Assembly (NCBI RefSeq): GCF_014651115.1
Contig: NZ_BMWG01000003.1
Span: 19,675-83,674, forward strand
Direction: 5' to 3'
Source of the DNA: Streptomyces inusitatus
GTDB taxonomy: Bacteria; Actinomycetota; Actinomycetes; Streptomycetales; Streptomycetaceae
Length of the DNA stretch: 64,000 nt
Shown here: piece by piece, positions 17,101 through 23,676 of the stretch
How positions within the stretch are numbered: the stretch's first letter is position 1
How the letters are laid out: the number at the start of each line of letters is the position of its first letter
Program-made: the position numbers and the translations under genes
Notes under the pieces: model-generated
Told to the model about the DNA's origin: nothing
The model's input: the letters and a program-made list of their open reading frames with translations, nothing else
Databases searched by the model: none

Positions 17101-18449
17101 TGGAGGTTCGCCAGGAACCCGCCGCCGGAAGCGGTCGCGGCACTGAAAATGCCGGAGATGATCTGGCCGACATTGCCGAGGACGTCGCCGATCTGCGCGA
17201 GCGTGGTCAGCGCATTATCGACCAGCTCGACCGCGCGCCCGGACTCCGCGAGGCGGGTCAGGAACTCGCCGATCCGGGTCGTGACGCCGGCGATGCCCGA
17301 CCCCAGCTCAGCGCCGAACGCCTTGCTGACCGCAGCCGCGACGTCCAGGAGCCCCTTGACCAGGGGGCCGATTCCGACGACGAGGCCGCCGACAGCATCC
17401 CTGGTGCCATCGACGATCGACCCCAGCGATCCGAGCGACCGCTGCGTCGAGAGGACCTTCAGGCCCTCGGAGGCCACCGCCCCGAAGGACGCGGCGAGGT
17501 TCTGGAGGTTGGCCTTGAGGGGGAGAAGGTTCTTCGCGGCCGTGGTGATCTGGCCGGAGAACTGGCTGAAGAACGCGTCCTGGACAGCTTGCTGGACGGC
17601 CTTCAGCGCCGGGGCGAGGGCCCGGACCTCCCGCGCCGCCGCCTGCGCGGCGGGGGAGAGCTTCTCCAGGCTCTTCTGGAACTCCTCGGCGGTCCCGAAC
17701 GCGGCGCTGAACGCGTCACTGACCCCGACGAGCGCAAGGTCCAGCGTCGCCGCAGCGACCTTGACCCCGATGAACAGGGCCGGGAGCGCCGCGATGATCC
17801 CGGCCGCCGGGGCAAGGGCCGCCAGGAGGCCAACGACTCCTTGTGCCGCACCGGCAGCCGCAATGCCGATCGCCCCGAACCGGAGCAGCCCGCCGAGCGC
17901 GCCCGCCACCCGGCCGGCGATGCCGCCAAGGCCGGACAGGGCCCGGGAGAGAGAACTGGTGTCCCCGTCGACGCCGACGGTGATGTCGGGCGGGGAGTGC
18001 GCGCGGATCCGCGCGTCCAGGCCGTCCAGGTCGGGGACCACCCGGATCCGGATCTCCTCGTCCTGTAGAGCGGCTTGGAGCCGCTCGACGAAGAGGCCGA
18101 CATCCGGGAGGACCGGGATGTTGATCCCGTCCAGGTGGCGCAGGCCGCCGAGGAGCGCGGCGTCGAACCGACGGAGGTCGGGGGTGACCTGGACCTGGGC
18201 GGTGAGGGACCGCAGGCCGCGAGCGAGCGCGGCGTCGAACCGGCTGAGGTCGGGGGTGACCTGGACGGTGAGGGCGGCGGTGCGTAGCCCGCGTTGGATG
18301 TCGCGGCGGATCTGCGCGCCGATAGTGCGCGTGCTGCGCTCCAGGGCCCGCGCGATCCGCTGGCCAAGGTCGCGGGCCTCGGCAACCGCGTCCGTATCGT
18401 CCAGGACGATCCGGATGCGGCCGACGCCATATTCTTCCTCGTCGGCCAC
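14196..18449 (-). CDS. Tape measure protein
   Basis: A 1417-aa protein, the longest tail-module gene on this strand, lying directly after the tail chaperone pair as in nearly all siphoviruses. The N-terminal ~150 residues carry repeats of the type VQVTPDLSRFDAALARGLR. A long region of hydrophobic Ala/Leu/Val-rich segments follows (~350-850, e.g. ALAPVLTTLSAALAPVITAL repeated in variants). The C-terminus has KSPSG / SSPSK motifs typical of tape measures (DIKSPSGVFRAIGELTG). It sets tail length and is ejected into the host with DNA. It is preceded by late element copy 5. Confidence 0.95.
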   Translation of the reverse strand: MADEEEYGVGRIRIVLDDTDAVAEARDLGQRIARALERSTRTIGAQIRRDIQRGLRTAALTVQVTPDLSRFDAALARGLRSLTAQVQVTPDLRRFDAALLGGLRHLDGINIPVLPDVGLFVERLQAALQDEEIRIRVVPDLDGLDARIRAHSPPDITVGVDGDTSSLSRALSGLGGIAGRVAGALGGLLRFGAIGIAAAGAAQGVVGLLAALAPAAGIIAALPALFIGVKVAAATLDLALVGVSDAFSAAFGTAEEFQKSLEKLSPAAQAAAREVRALAPALKAVQQAVQDAFFSQFSGQITTAAKNLLPLKANLQNLAASFGAVASEGLKVLSTQRSLGSLGSIVDGTRDAVGGLVVGIGPLVKGLLDVAAAVSKAFGAELGSGIAGVTTRIGEFLTRLAESGRAVELVDNALTTLAQIGDVLGNVGQIISGIFSAATASGGGFLANLQQITRSFAEFVNSAQGQEAIGAIFSTLATVAAQLGPIFSALVTQIGAIAPALAPVFAALGPAITGLINALGPALAAIAPSLQAVAQGLAGAFAVIGPALAPLGTAIGSVITALAPLLPLVGQLVASLATALAPVLTTLSAALAPVITALVGALMPVLPVIAAAFVQLVSAIAPLATGIGQALAQLLTGLAPVFTTLSGALAQIVSAFAPLIQQLTAALLPVLPVVVNAVLALFQALMPIVPAVAGLATALAPLLSGFLSLAAPVLQVVAAFATWSTLNIIVPIVEGIVAVLVGLVNGITATITFLVELPGKISSALSSMGAAISSFFSSLFATVGAALSTGFQVVVGFFTALPGQIGAALSIGFEAVVGFFTALPGRIGAALVALPGLLYQLFLDAMFGLGFVVGSAIRALIFLFFELPTKIADALAGLGVALFNVLTSAFTTAKSAIGSFITGAVAFFAALPERIGAFATALGVRLLSALTSAFTTANSAISSFITRAVAFFAALPGRARSAISSLTSTVVGVVRSTTTSALSAISNFIGRAVTFLRELPGKARSALSGAKSALVSAGTDLILGMISGIKAAADRLVSVAKDVVGSAVAGAKSALGISSPSKVFAEIGKDTGLGFIKGLTGTAAQIKDTIERMVKAITAAFKGRSSTVDDRLVAGLRAANTKLQSLAKQREALAKRIADAQKLAADTTAAALSTFSLQNITQGQTEVNSDTIIRGLKAGLNQVTNFTRQIDALAKRGLHKNLLQQLIGLGPEQGAQLAQALSETDKATLKRINSLQSDLVSASGKLGRTGADALYDAGKSAGKGFLAGIKAERKAIEKLMLDIATGMQRAIRAALDIKSPSGVFRAIGELTGAGLRAGLITSISALQDAARTAARGVVSTVGGEFSRMGPLPLSVPAGDVVPLTREQRSRQRTQEGGGGRAAAAGQVINISITEVGSARATAHRVVTRLALAGGGGL

Positions 18450-18476
18450 CGGGGCACCTCACGCGAACGTGGTGGT

Positions 18477-18509
18477 ACCCGGCCCAGAACCAGCAGCGCC
18501 CTCAGGTTA
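18477..18509 (-). promoter_or_regulatory. Late promoter/leader element, copy 5
   Basis: TAACCT followed after 5 nt by CGCTGCTGGTTCTGGGCCGG and GT on the minus strand, placed between the chaperone stop (18507) and the tape measure start. The -10-like box overlaps the chaperone stop codon. Confidence 0.75.
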
Positions 18510-18848
18510 ACTGCTGCGCATGCCCGTGACCCGTGCGTCCTCGGCGGCAAGCTGCTGCATGAGCGCCTGCGCCTGCGCGGTGGTCATCGCGCCCGGACGC
18601 GACCGCCGGCCGCCAGGGGCCAGCCAGCCCTTCGGCGGGGCATACAGCTTGGCCCGGTTCCGGGCCCGCTCCTTGTCGTCCTCGGCGGACTGATCGATCT
18701 GCGCCTCCGCTGCGGCGAGCATCGTCCGCAGCGTCCATGACCGGACATCTACACCTTGGAGCGCGAGCGCGCCCTCCCAGGAGTCCCAGCCCTCAACGAT
18801 GCTGGCACAGAGCCGCCAGACGACGTAGGAGGGCGGTCCGATCCCCCC
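18507..18848 (-). CDS. Tail assembly chaperone, frameshift extension (T-like part)
   Basis: This open frame continues the upstream chaperone (start GTG 19273) after a -1 slip at 18842-18848. On the minus strand that site reads G-GGG-GGA, a canonical X-XXY-YYZ slippery heptamer. The extension (GPPSYVVWRLCASIVEGWDS...AMTTAQAQALMQQLAAED, ~112 aa) has no start codon or ribosome site of its own at the junction. This is the classic G/GT arrangement: a long frameshifted and a short chaperone made in a fixed ratio that load tail tube subunits on the tape measure. Independent initiation is unlikely. Confidence 0.8.
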   Translation of the reverse strand, partial: GGIGPPSYVVWRLCASIVEGWDSWEGALALQGVDVRSWTLRTMLAAAEAQIDQSAEDDKERARNRAKLYAPPKGWLAPGGRRSRPGAMTTAQAQALMQQLAAEDARVTGMRSS

Positions 18849-19273
18849 GAGCCGTACAGCTCCACGGTCCACTGCATCAGATCCACGAGGATCCGGTCCG
18901 GGAGCCGCATCGAACAGTCCACGACCCGCGCCCCCTCGATCTCCCGGGCTGCGTCCTCGGCCTCCTCCGGATCCCCGTACGCCGCAACCACATCGCCGTC
19001 GGCATGGACCTCCCAACGGGCGAACACGCGGGCCGACTCCGGCAGCATCAGCGCGGCGAGGAAGACGCGCAGCTTCTGGGTGATCTTCCGCAGCACCTTC
19101 GGATCCTCGCCGCTCAGATCGTCCCCATCAGCGCCGACCTGCTGCCTCGTCTCCGCCAGGCGTCCGTAGGCGTCGAGGAACTCATCCCCCATCACCTCGG
19201 GCTTGAAGAGCAGCTCCACGTCGCCGACCTCGGCGACGTGGGGCTTGGTGTTGAGGGCAAACGATCTCTTCAC
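18749..19273 (-). CDS. Tail assembly chaperone (G-like)
   Basis: A 174-aa protein upstream of the tape measure, the position of the siphoviral G chaperone. It starts with GTG 19273 (VKRSFALNTKPHVAEVGDVE), with GGAG eight bases before. It ends out of frame after the slippery site; the last ~30 residues are low-complexity translation past that site, as is common for the short product. The conserved body includes FKPEVMGDEFLDAYGRLAE and PDRILVDLMQWTVELYG. It is preceded by late element copy 6. Confidence 0.82.
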   Translation of the reverse strand: MKRSFALNTKPHVAEVGDVELLFKPEVMGDEFLDAYGRLAETRQQVGADGDDLSGEDPKVLRKITQKLRVFLAALMLPESARVFARWEVHADGDVVAAYGDPEEAEDAAREIEGARVVDCSMRLPDRILVDLMQWTVELYGSGGSDRPPTSSGGSVPASLRAGTPGRARSRSKV

Positions 19274-19299
19274 GGGGCAACTCCATGTCTCATGCCTCC

Positions 19300-19335
19300 G
19301 CCCGGCCCACAACCAGCGACGTACGGGGAAGAGTA
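19300..19335 (-). promoter_or_regulatory. Late promoter/leader element, copy 6
   Basis: TACTCT followed after 8 nt by CGTCGCTGGTTGTGGGCCGG and GC on the minus strand, just upstream of the chaperone gene. Confidence 0.75.
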
Positions 19336-19395
19336 GAGCACCCGCACGGCGACCAAAACGGCTTTGAAGCTGACAGATCGGGGCACAGCCATCCC

Positions 19396-19623
19396 ATGAG
19401 AGTCTTCCGCAGGCGCGAGCAGCGCCCTCGTCCCGCCACGTCCTCGGCTCCGGCCGGTCCCGCCAATCAGCCGGTGCGCCGCGACGACAGCACCGCCTAC
19501 ATCGATTCGGGATCGACCGGCTGGTCCTCCGCCAACCCATCGCCCTCCAGCGGCGGCAGTTCGTCGAGCTGCGACACCTCCAGCTCCAGCAGCAGTTCGG
19601 GAGGATCGGACTGCGGCGGCTGA
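19396..19623 (+). CDS. Small serine-rich protein on the opposite strand
   Basis: A 75-aa ORF, one of few plus-strand genes inside the phage. It has a basic N-terminus (MRVFRRREQRPRPA), a short linker, then an extreme Ser/Gly-rich tail with two cysteines (SSGGSSSSCDTSSSSSSSGG). Proteins of this composition recur in Streptomyces genomes, so it may be a captured host gene or lysogenic cargo between the chaperones and the gene at 19669. No clear ribosome site is seen. Function unknown. Confidence 0.45.
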   Translation: MRVFRRREQRPRPATSSAPAGPANQPVRRDDSTAYIDSGSTGWSSANPSPSSGGSSSSCDTSSSSSSSGGSDCGG

Positions 19624-19668
19624 TCGGGCACCGGACCGCCTGCCGGCGTCTGTGATCCAGCCGGGGTA

Positions 19669-20121
19669 TCAGTTCCTGGCGAAGGCGACGAGGTCGTCCG
19701 CGACGATCGGCCGCCGCTCCCCGCGGGTGATCTTGTCGCGGAGATCTTCCAGATATCCCGATCCCTCTCCGCCGAGGACGTAGCCATAGGCAAGGAGTGC
19801 CGCTTCACGGGTCGCGTACGAGCCCGGCAACCACCCATACCCGGAGGCCGCCAAGAGCCTGGCATCCGAACCCCTCTGATCCACCAGAGGGTAGATCCGT
19901 GCCAGACCGACCTGCTCACAGCCTTCGGGCACCGGCCTGGTGAGCAACTCCTCGACCCTGGCCGGGCCCCAGTCGCTGTGCGCGAGCCGCTCGATCCGGT
20001 CGGGAGTGAGCGGGCCTTCCAACTCGGCGGTTCTCACGGCAGCAGCAATATCGGCCGAGCCTCCGAGGCCGATACCCCGGACGATGATCTCTGCGTCGCT
20101 GAGGAGAGTGCCGTTCGTCAT
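19669..20121 (-). CDS. Hypothetical protein within the tail module
   Basis: A 150-aa protein starting at ATG 20121 after AGGAGACCTC. It has a helical N-terminal half (IIVRGIGLGGSADIAAAVRTAELEGPL, DRIERLAHSDWGPARVEELL) and a second half with YGWLPGSYATREAALLAYGY. No recognisable tail family. It lies between the gp10-like protein and the chaperones, where the tail terminator or tube gene is often found, but the sequence does not look like either. It could be cargo inserted with the neighbouring plus-strand gene. Confidence 0.6.
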   Translation of the reverse strand: MTNGTLLSDAEIIVRGIGLGGSADIAAAVRTAELEGPLTPDRIERLAHSDWGPARVEELLTRPVPEGCEQVGLARIYPLVDQRGSDARLLAASGYGWLPGSYATREAALLAYGYVLGGEGSGYLEDLRDKITRGERRPIVADDLVAFARN

Positions 20122-20228
20122 GAGGTCTCCTGGAAGGGGGCTCGCGGTGACCTCATGGTATCGACGCCGGCTGCCGCCGTCCGCGATCACTGCACCCGCC
20201 CCGGAGGGGCATATTCGGCGTCCTCGGC

Positions 20229-20606
20229 TCAGCGTCCCAGGCGGAGCGCCCGCAGGAGGAAGTTGTTCGCGCGGGTGCCCGGGTGGCGCACCAGCGCCGC
20301 GAACACGACACGGCCGCCTACCTCGAAACGCAGGGCGCGCTTGCGGCGCGGGCGAATCAGATGCGGCCGGGTGCCGTCGAGGACGAACCGGGTCGCATAG
20401 TGGGTGCTCGTGATGACCCCCTGAAGACCATCGGGTCCATCCTCGACGGTCGAGGTGATCAGGGAGCCCATGCTGCCGGGGGCCTCCTGCTCGGCGAACC
20501 GTGCTGTCCGCTCCGTGCGGGCGGCGAGCCGCCGCGCGGGGATACCGCTCCTCAGCCGTAGCGCCCGCGCGATGGCCCCCTGGTCGATCGTCACAGAAAC
20601 GGGCAC
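20229..20606 (-). CDS. HK97 gp10-like head-tail joining / tail completion protein
   Basis: A 125-aa basic protein whose pattern VTIDQGAIARALRLRSGIPARRLAARTERTA, then HYATRFVLDGTRPHLIRP and a basic C-terminus, matches the HK97 gp10-like family. Those proteins complete the tail end or connector. GTG 20606 with AGGAGGGAGGACTC upstream is a strong start. Its start lies inside the end of the upstream small gene, so translation is coupled. It fits the connector cluster at 20.2-22.2 kb. Confidence 0.82.
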   Translation of the reverse strand: MPVSVTIDQGAIARALRLRSGIPARRLAARTERTARFAEQEAPGSMGSLITSTVEDGPDGLQGVITSTHYATRFVLDGTRPHLIRPRRKRALRFEVGGRVVFAALVRHPGTRANNFLLRALRLGR

Positions 20607-20809
20607 GAGTCCTCCCTCCTGGACAGGACGCACGGATGGCACACCGCTGGGTCGTGGGCGCGCCGGATCGCGGCCTGGACCTCGGCCGCGAGGTCCCGCT
20701 TCTGCGGGCCGAAGGGCACCCCCCGGTACGCCAGCGAAGGTGAGGCGAGCCACCCCCGGTGGTGGGCCAGTGTCCGCAGCCACCCCGGCCCCGCCCGCCC
20801 CCGGCCCAT
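20591..20809 (-). CDS. Small head-tail region protein
   Basis: A 72-aa protein with a compact pattern (GPGWLRTLAHHRGWLASPSLAYRGVPFG...AAEVQAAIRRAHDPAVCHPCVLSRRE). ATG 20809 overlaps the upstream stop (TGATG), and the end overlaps the gp10-like start. A CxxC pair lies near the C-terminus. It belongs to the connector gene cluster by position; no family recognised. Confidence 0.62.
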   Translation of the reverse strand: MGRGRAGPGWLRTLAHHRGWLASPSLAYRGVPFGPQKRDLAAEVQAAIRRAHDPAVCHPCVLSRREDSCPFL

Positions 20810-21402
20810 CACGAAGTCCCCTCGTCCGGCCGGCAGATGCATCCGCCGAGCGCGACCGTGGCCCGCTGCTCCAGCCCGACGCAACCGCCGTCCGGACCGA
20901 CCGTGCGCGAGGCTCCCAGGGAGAACCGCCGGCCCCGGCGCAGGGACGGCGCGGTCCCGGGCAGACAGCACAGCAGCGCGTTCGTCACGGTGACCATGTC
21001 GACGTGCAGCCGCCGGGCCGCGAGCGCGAGATCGTCGCAGGACGGCGGGCATCCCCGCTCGTCGAAGCCGGGGGTGCAGCGCAGCAGGGTGACCGCGATC
21101 TCCACGGCGGTGAACGGGGGCGGCACACAGCCGCGGACCCCGAATACCGTTCGGGCCTCGGCGGGAAAGCCGTCGAGGGTGGCGGCATAGGCCCGGATCA
21201 CGGACACCGACAACTGCCCCGCCCCGTCCCCGGCGCACGGATCCTCGCAGGAGTCCCAGGCGACCGTGCCGGGGACGACGCACGCCCTGCACGGGCATCC
21301 CGGCTGACCCTCCACGGTCTCGGCCGCCGACGCGAGGGCCGCGCACACGCACGCCAGAACATCCTCGGTGAGATCGTGGATCTCCAGCGCGCTCAGGGCC
21401 AT
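20809..21402 (-). CDS. Cysteine-rich head-tail connector-like protein
   Basis: A 197-aa protein between the adaptor-like and gp10-like genes, where a head-tail stopper or joining protein is expected. It has about 16 cysteines, several as CxC or CC pairs (CVCAALA, GCPCRACV, LLCCLPG, GCICRPD). The region VEIAVTLLRCTPGFDERGC...DDLALAARRLHVDMVTVTNAL resembles actinophage connector proteins I have seen annotated only as hypothetical. It overlaps the upstream gene by 10 bp. Confidence 0.62.
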   Translation of the reverse strand: MALSALEIHDLTEDVLACVCAALASAAETVEGQPGCPCRACVVPGTVAWDSCEDPCAGDGAGQLSVSVIRAYAATLDGFPAEARTVFGVRGCVPPPFTAVEIAVTLLRCTPGFDERGCPPSCDDLALAARRLHVDMVTVTNALLCCLPGTAPSLRRGRRFSLGASRTVGPDGGCVGLEQRATVALGGCICRPDEGTS

Positions 21403-22196
21403 GTCTGCACCCGGGGCGGCCGGTAGTCGGGGCTGTAGACCCGGCTCGGGCTCGTCAGCCCGTCCGGGTTGACGGTGGTCAGCCACAGATCCACCAGCGG
21501 GAGGCCGGTAAGTCCCTCTGCGAGGAGGGCGGTCGGGTCCGGGAGCTCCATGTCCACTCCCTGCCGGCTGATCCGCGTCAGGGAGCGGTTGATCTTGCAG
21601 CCGCATCCTCCCGGCGCGCAGCCGCGCAGAAGGTGACAGGTCAGCTCGCTGACGGCCGCAACAGCCGCCTCGGTCAACGGGAGACCCCACCGGTAGGTGA
21701 CCGCGAACGTCCCCTCCTCGCCCGCCGGAGCCGCCATGTCCTGGCACTCCGGCCAGCACTCGCCGTCGGTGCGGACGAGCCGGCCGGGGGCGTCGACACG
21801 GTACGCCTCCGGGACCAGGACCACGCCGTCAACGGTGACCGACTGGACGTCGTACACCGGGCCCGGGAGGTAGACCTCGCACAGCTCTGTGCACGAGCAG
21901 TCCGTACGGCAGCCGCACACGGAGGCGTTGCGCCACAGTCCGTCCGTTCCGATGTACGGGACCCACGGGCCGACTGTGCCCCAGGACACCCGCCAGGACG
22001 GCACGGTGTCGAAGCAGGTCTTCCGGCAGGGCCGTACGGTGACCGGGCATGGCCCCCAGCGGCGTCCGGACAGCGCCCACAGCAACTGGGAGGCCACCAT
22101 CGTCCACCGGTCGACGTCGGCTTGCTCCAGCCCGTCAGGGATGTCGCAGCACAAATTCACCGGCCACGGGTCGCAGGGCCCTACCTGGATCGCCAC
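21393..22196 (-). CDS. Head-tail adaptor-like protein, cysteine-rich
   Basis: A 267-aa protein. The first half resembles head-completion (Ad1/gp6-like) adaptors, in which a helical beginning (DVDRWTMVASQLLWALSGRRW) leads to a beta core with VYDVQSVTVDGVVLVPEAYRVD and LVRTDGECWP. The last part (AVSELTCHLLRGCAPGGCGC) is another family-like helix. About 17 cysteines occur. It starts with GTG 22196, three bases from the upstream stop. It probably docks to the portal ring; this is inference from pattern and position. Confidence 0.7.
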   Translation of the reverse strand: MAIQVGPCDPWPVNLCCDIPDGLEQADVDRWTMVASQLLWALSGRRWGPCPVTVRPCRKTCFDTVPSWRVSWGTVGPWVPYIGTDGLWRNASVCGCRTDCSCTELCEVYLPGPVYDVQSVTVDGVVLVPEAYRVDAPGRLVRTDGECWPECQDMAAPAGEEGTFAVTYRWGLPLTEAAVAAVSELTCHLLRGCAPGGCGCKINRSLTRISRQGVDMELPDPTALLAEGLTGLPLVDLWLTTVNPDGLTSPSRVYSPDYRPPRVQTWP

Positions 22197-22198
22197 CG

Positions 22199-22906
22199 TT
22201 ACCGCCCTCCGCGCTCATACCGGCAGCGCTGCGGGAACGCCTCTCGGATGTGCCGGCCCACCGCCCCGTTGGTGAAGCTGTCCGGCATCGTGGACAGGAA
22301 CCGGTCCCCCGCACCGTATCCGCGCGGGGCGCGGTGGAGGATCTTCACGTCAGCGATCTCCTCGCCGCCGAGCCCGGCGAGGTTCCCGTACAGGGTGCGC
22401 TTGTGGAGCACCGGGAGGTGGCCGCCGAGGTCCAGGGCGTCGAGCATTCCGTCCCGGTCGACCGGGAGGGGGACGTGCAGCTCGTACGACAGCGGCTCCG
22501 GGTGACCGAGGTCGGTCAGCAGCTCCCGGGTCTGTCGCATCCCCTCCAGATACTCCCCCGGCCGGGCCGCGTAGGCCGCTTCAACCGTACGGACGGGGCC
22601 GCGGTGGAGCACCGGCATCCCGCCCGGCAGCGGGTGCATGACGAAGAAGTCGTCATTGCACAGCAGGAAGGTCTGGGACACCTCCGGGTGGAGGCAGGCC
22701 GCCCGCACCGCCGCCGTGGTGTTCCGGTACTTGCTGCCGTCCTGCACGGTCGGGATATGGCCTGCGTCGGTGAGCCACGGCGGCCGGTGGCCAACCACCC
22801 ACACCCGCCGGTGCGGGAGGTTGGCCGCCCAGGACCGCAGCGCGTACCGCAGCTGCTCGGCCCTGGGCACCGCCCGCACCGGCACCACAATGTCCATGTC
22901 ATCCAC
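22199..22906 (-). CDS. Stealth-like sugar(-phosphate) transferase
   Basis: A protein of about 235 aa whose pattern matches Stealth-type hexose-1-phosphate transferases: a start DMDIVVPVRAV, RYALRSWAANLPHRRVWVVG (CR1-like), and TFLLCNDDFFVMHPLPGG (CR2-like, with the conserved NDD). These enzymes add sugar-phosphates to surface polysaccharides. A general glycosyltransferase is the alternative reading. It is embedded between the tail tube and adaptor genes and starts inside the tube gene's stop (TAGTG). That suggests co-expression with virion proteins and possibly their modification. Confidence 0.68.
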   Translation of the reverse strand: MDDMDIVVPVRAVPRAEQLRYALRSWAANLPHRRVWVVGHRPPWLTDAGHIPTVQDGSKYRNTTAAVRAACLHPEVSQTFLLCNDDFFVMHPLPGGMPVLHRGPVRTVEAAYAARPGEYLEGMRQTRELLTDLGHPEPLSYELHVPLPVDRDGMLDALDLGGHLPVLHKRTLYGNLAGLGGEEIADVKILHRAPRGYGAGDRFLSTMPDSFTNGAVGRHIREAFPQRCRYERGGR

Positions 22907-23607
22907 TAGGACGCCAGGCACACGCCACCCGTGACCGGCACGTAGTCACAGATCGGCTCAGGCGGCTCGATGCTCGTGCGGAAGGTGCGCCGGTGGCAGG
23001 ACTGGCCGACCGGGGTGAGCAGCGGGCCGGCCGTCCCGCCCGCGTTGATCGGCATCACGTCGTATGGGCCGACGCCCCAGCCGCCGCCCGTACGGGTAGC
23101 GCCGGACAGGGTGAGCGAGACCGCCTCCGACCCGGGCGCGAGGTCTCCCAGGTAGCCGTTGGTGACCCATGGCAGAAGGAAGTAGATCCACTGCCCGCCT
23201 GTGCCGTCGGCCTCACACAGGTCTTCCCCGATGACCTCCGCCCAGAGCTCCAGGGCGAATCCCGTGTGGCACTGGATGGTGCAGTCGTCATAACCGATGG
23301 GCTGCCCGTCGAACCCGAACACGACCGGGTTGCCCGTGGTGATCTCGATGAACTCCGGCGAGACGGCGTGGAACGTCAACTCCAGGTCATAGCCTCGGAA
23401 TGACGGGCAGCCACGCTTGAAGGCACACAGCCGACCGTTGGCCGCCTTGTACTCGACGTCCTCGCCGTCCTCGACGTTGACGTTCATGGCCAGCTCGGCG
23501 AAGCAGTCGAAAACGAATCCATTGTCGACGCCACAGATCGGGCGCCCGCAGGAGTCCAGCCGTGTGACCCGGATCGTGTCCGCGTTCGCGATGAACTGAC
23601 ACGTCAT
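22906..23607 (-). CDS. Major tail (tube) protein
   Basis: A 233-aa beta-rich protein with the family-like opening RVTRLDSCGRPICG, ending with a C-terminal arm. The stretches VEDGEDVEYKAANGRLCAFK and YDLELTFHAVSPEFIEITTG are typical of actinophage major tail proteins. It forms the tail tube by stacking hexamers. It has ~13 cysteines, unusual for a tube protein. It is preceded by late element copy 7 and a GGGAGGTGCGGC ribosome site before ATG 23607. It lies before the connectors in transcription order, the reverse of the common order. Confidence 0.82.
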   Translation of the reverse strand: MTCQFIANADTIRVTRLDSCGRPICGVDNGFVFDCFAELAMNVNVEDGEDVEYKAANGRLCAFKRGCPSFRGYDLELTFHAVSPEFIEITTGNPVVFGFDGQPIGYDDCTIQCHTGFALELWAEVIGEDLCEADGTGGQWIYFLLPWVTNGYLGDLAPGSEAVSLTLSGATRTGGGWGVGPYDVMPINAGGTAGPLLTPVGQSCHRRTFRTSIEPPEPICDYVPVTGGVCLAS

Positions 23608-23630
23608 GCCGCACCTCCCTCAATCAGGAG

Positions 23631-23666
23631 GCCCGGCCCACAACCAGCAGCGCTACCAGAAGCATA
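23631..23666 (-). promoter_or_regulatory. Late promoter/leader element, copy 7
   Basis: TATGCT followed after 8 nt by CGCTGCTGGTTGTGGGCCGG and GC on the minus strand, upstream of the major tail gene and just after the glycosyltransferase stop. Confidence 0.78.
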
Positions 23667-23676
23667 GCCGCGGAGG

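Noticed and set aside
12894..18510. Long plus-strand ORFs (600-850 aa) opposite the tape measure and distal tail genes
   Set aside because: Arg/Ala/Pro-rich translations without domains; the minus-strand frames have family motifs, ribosome sites and conserved order.
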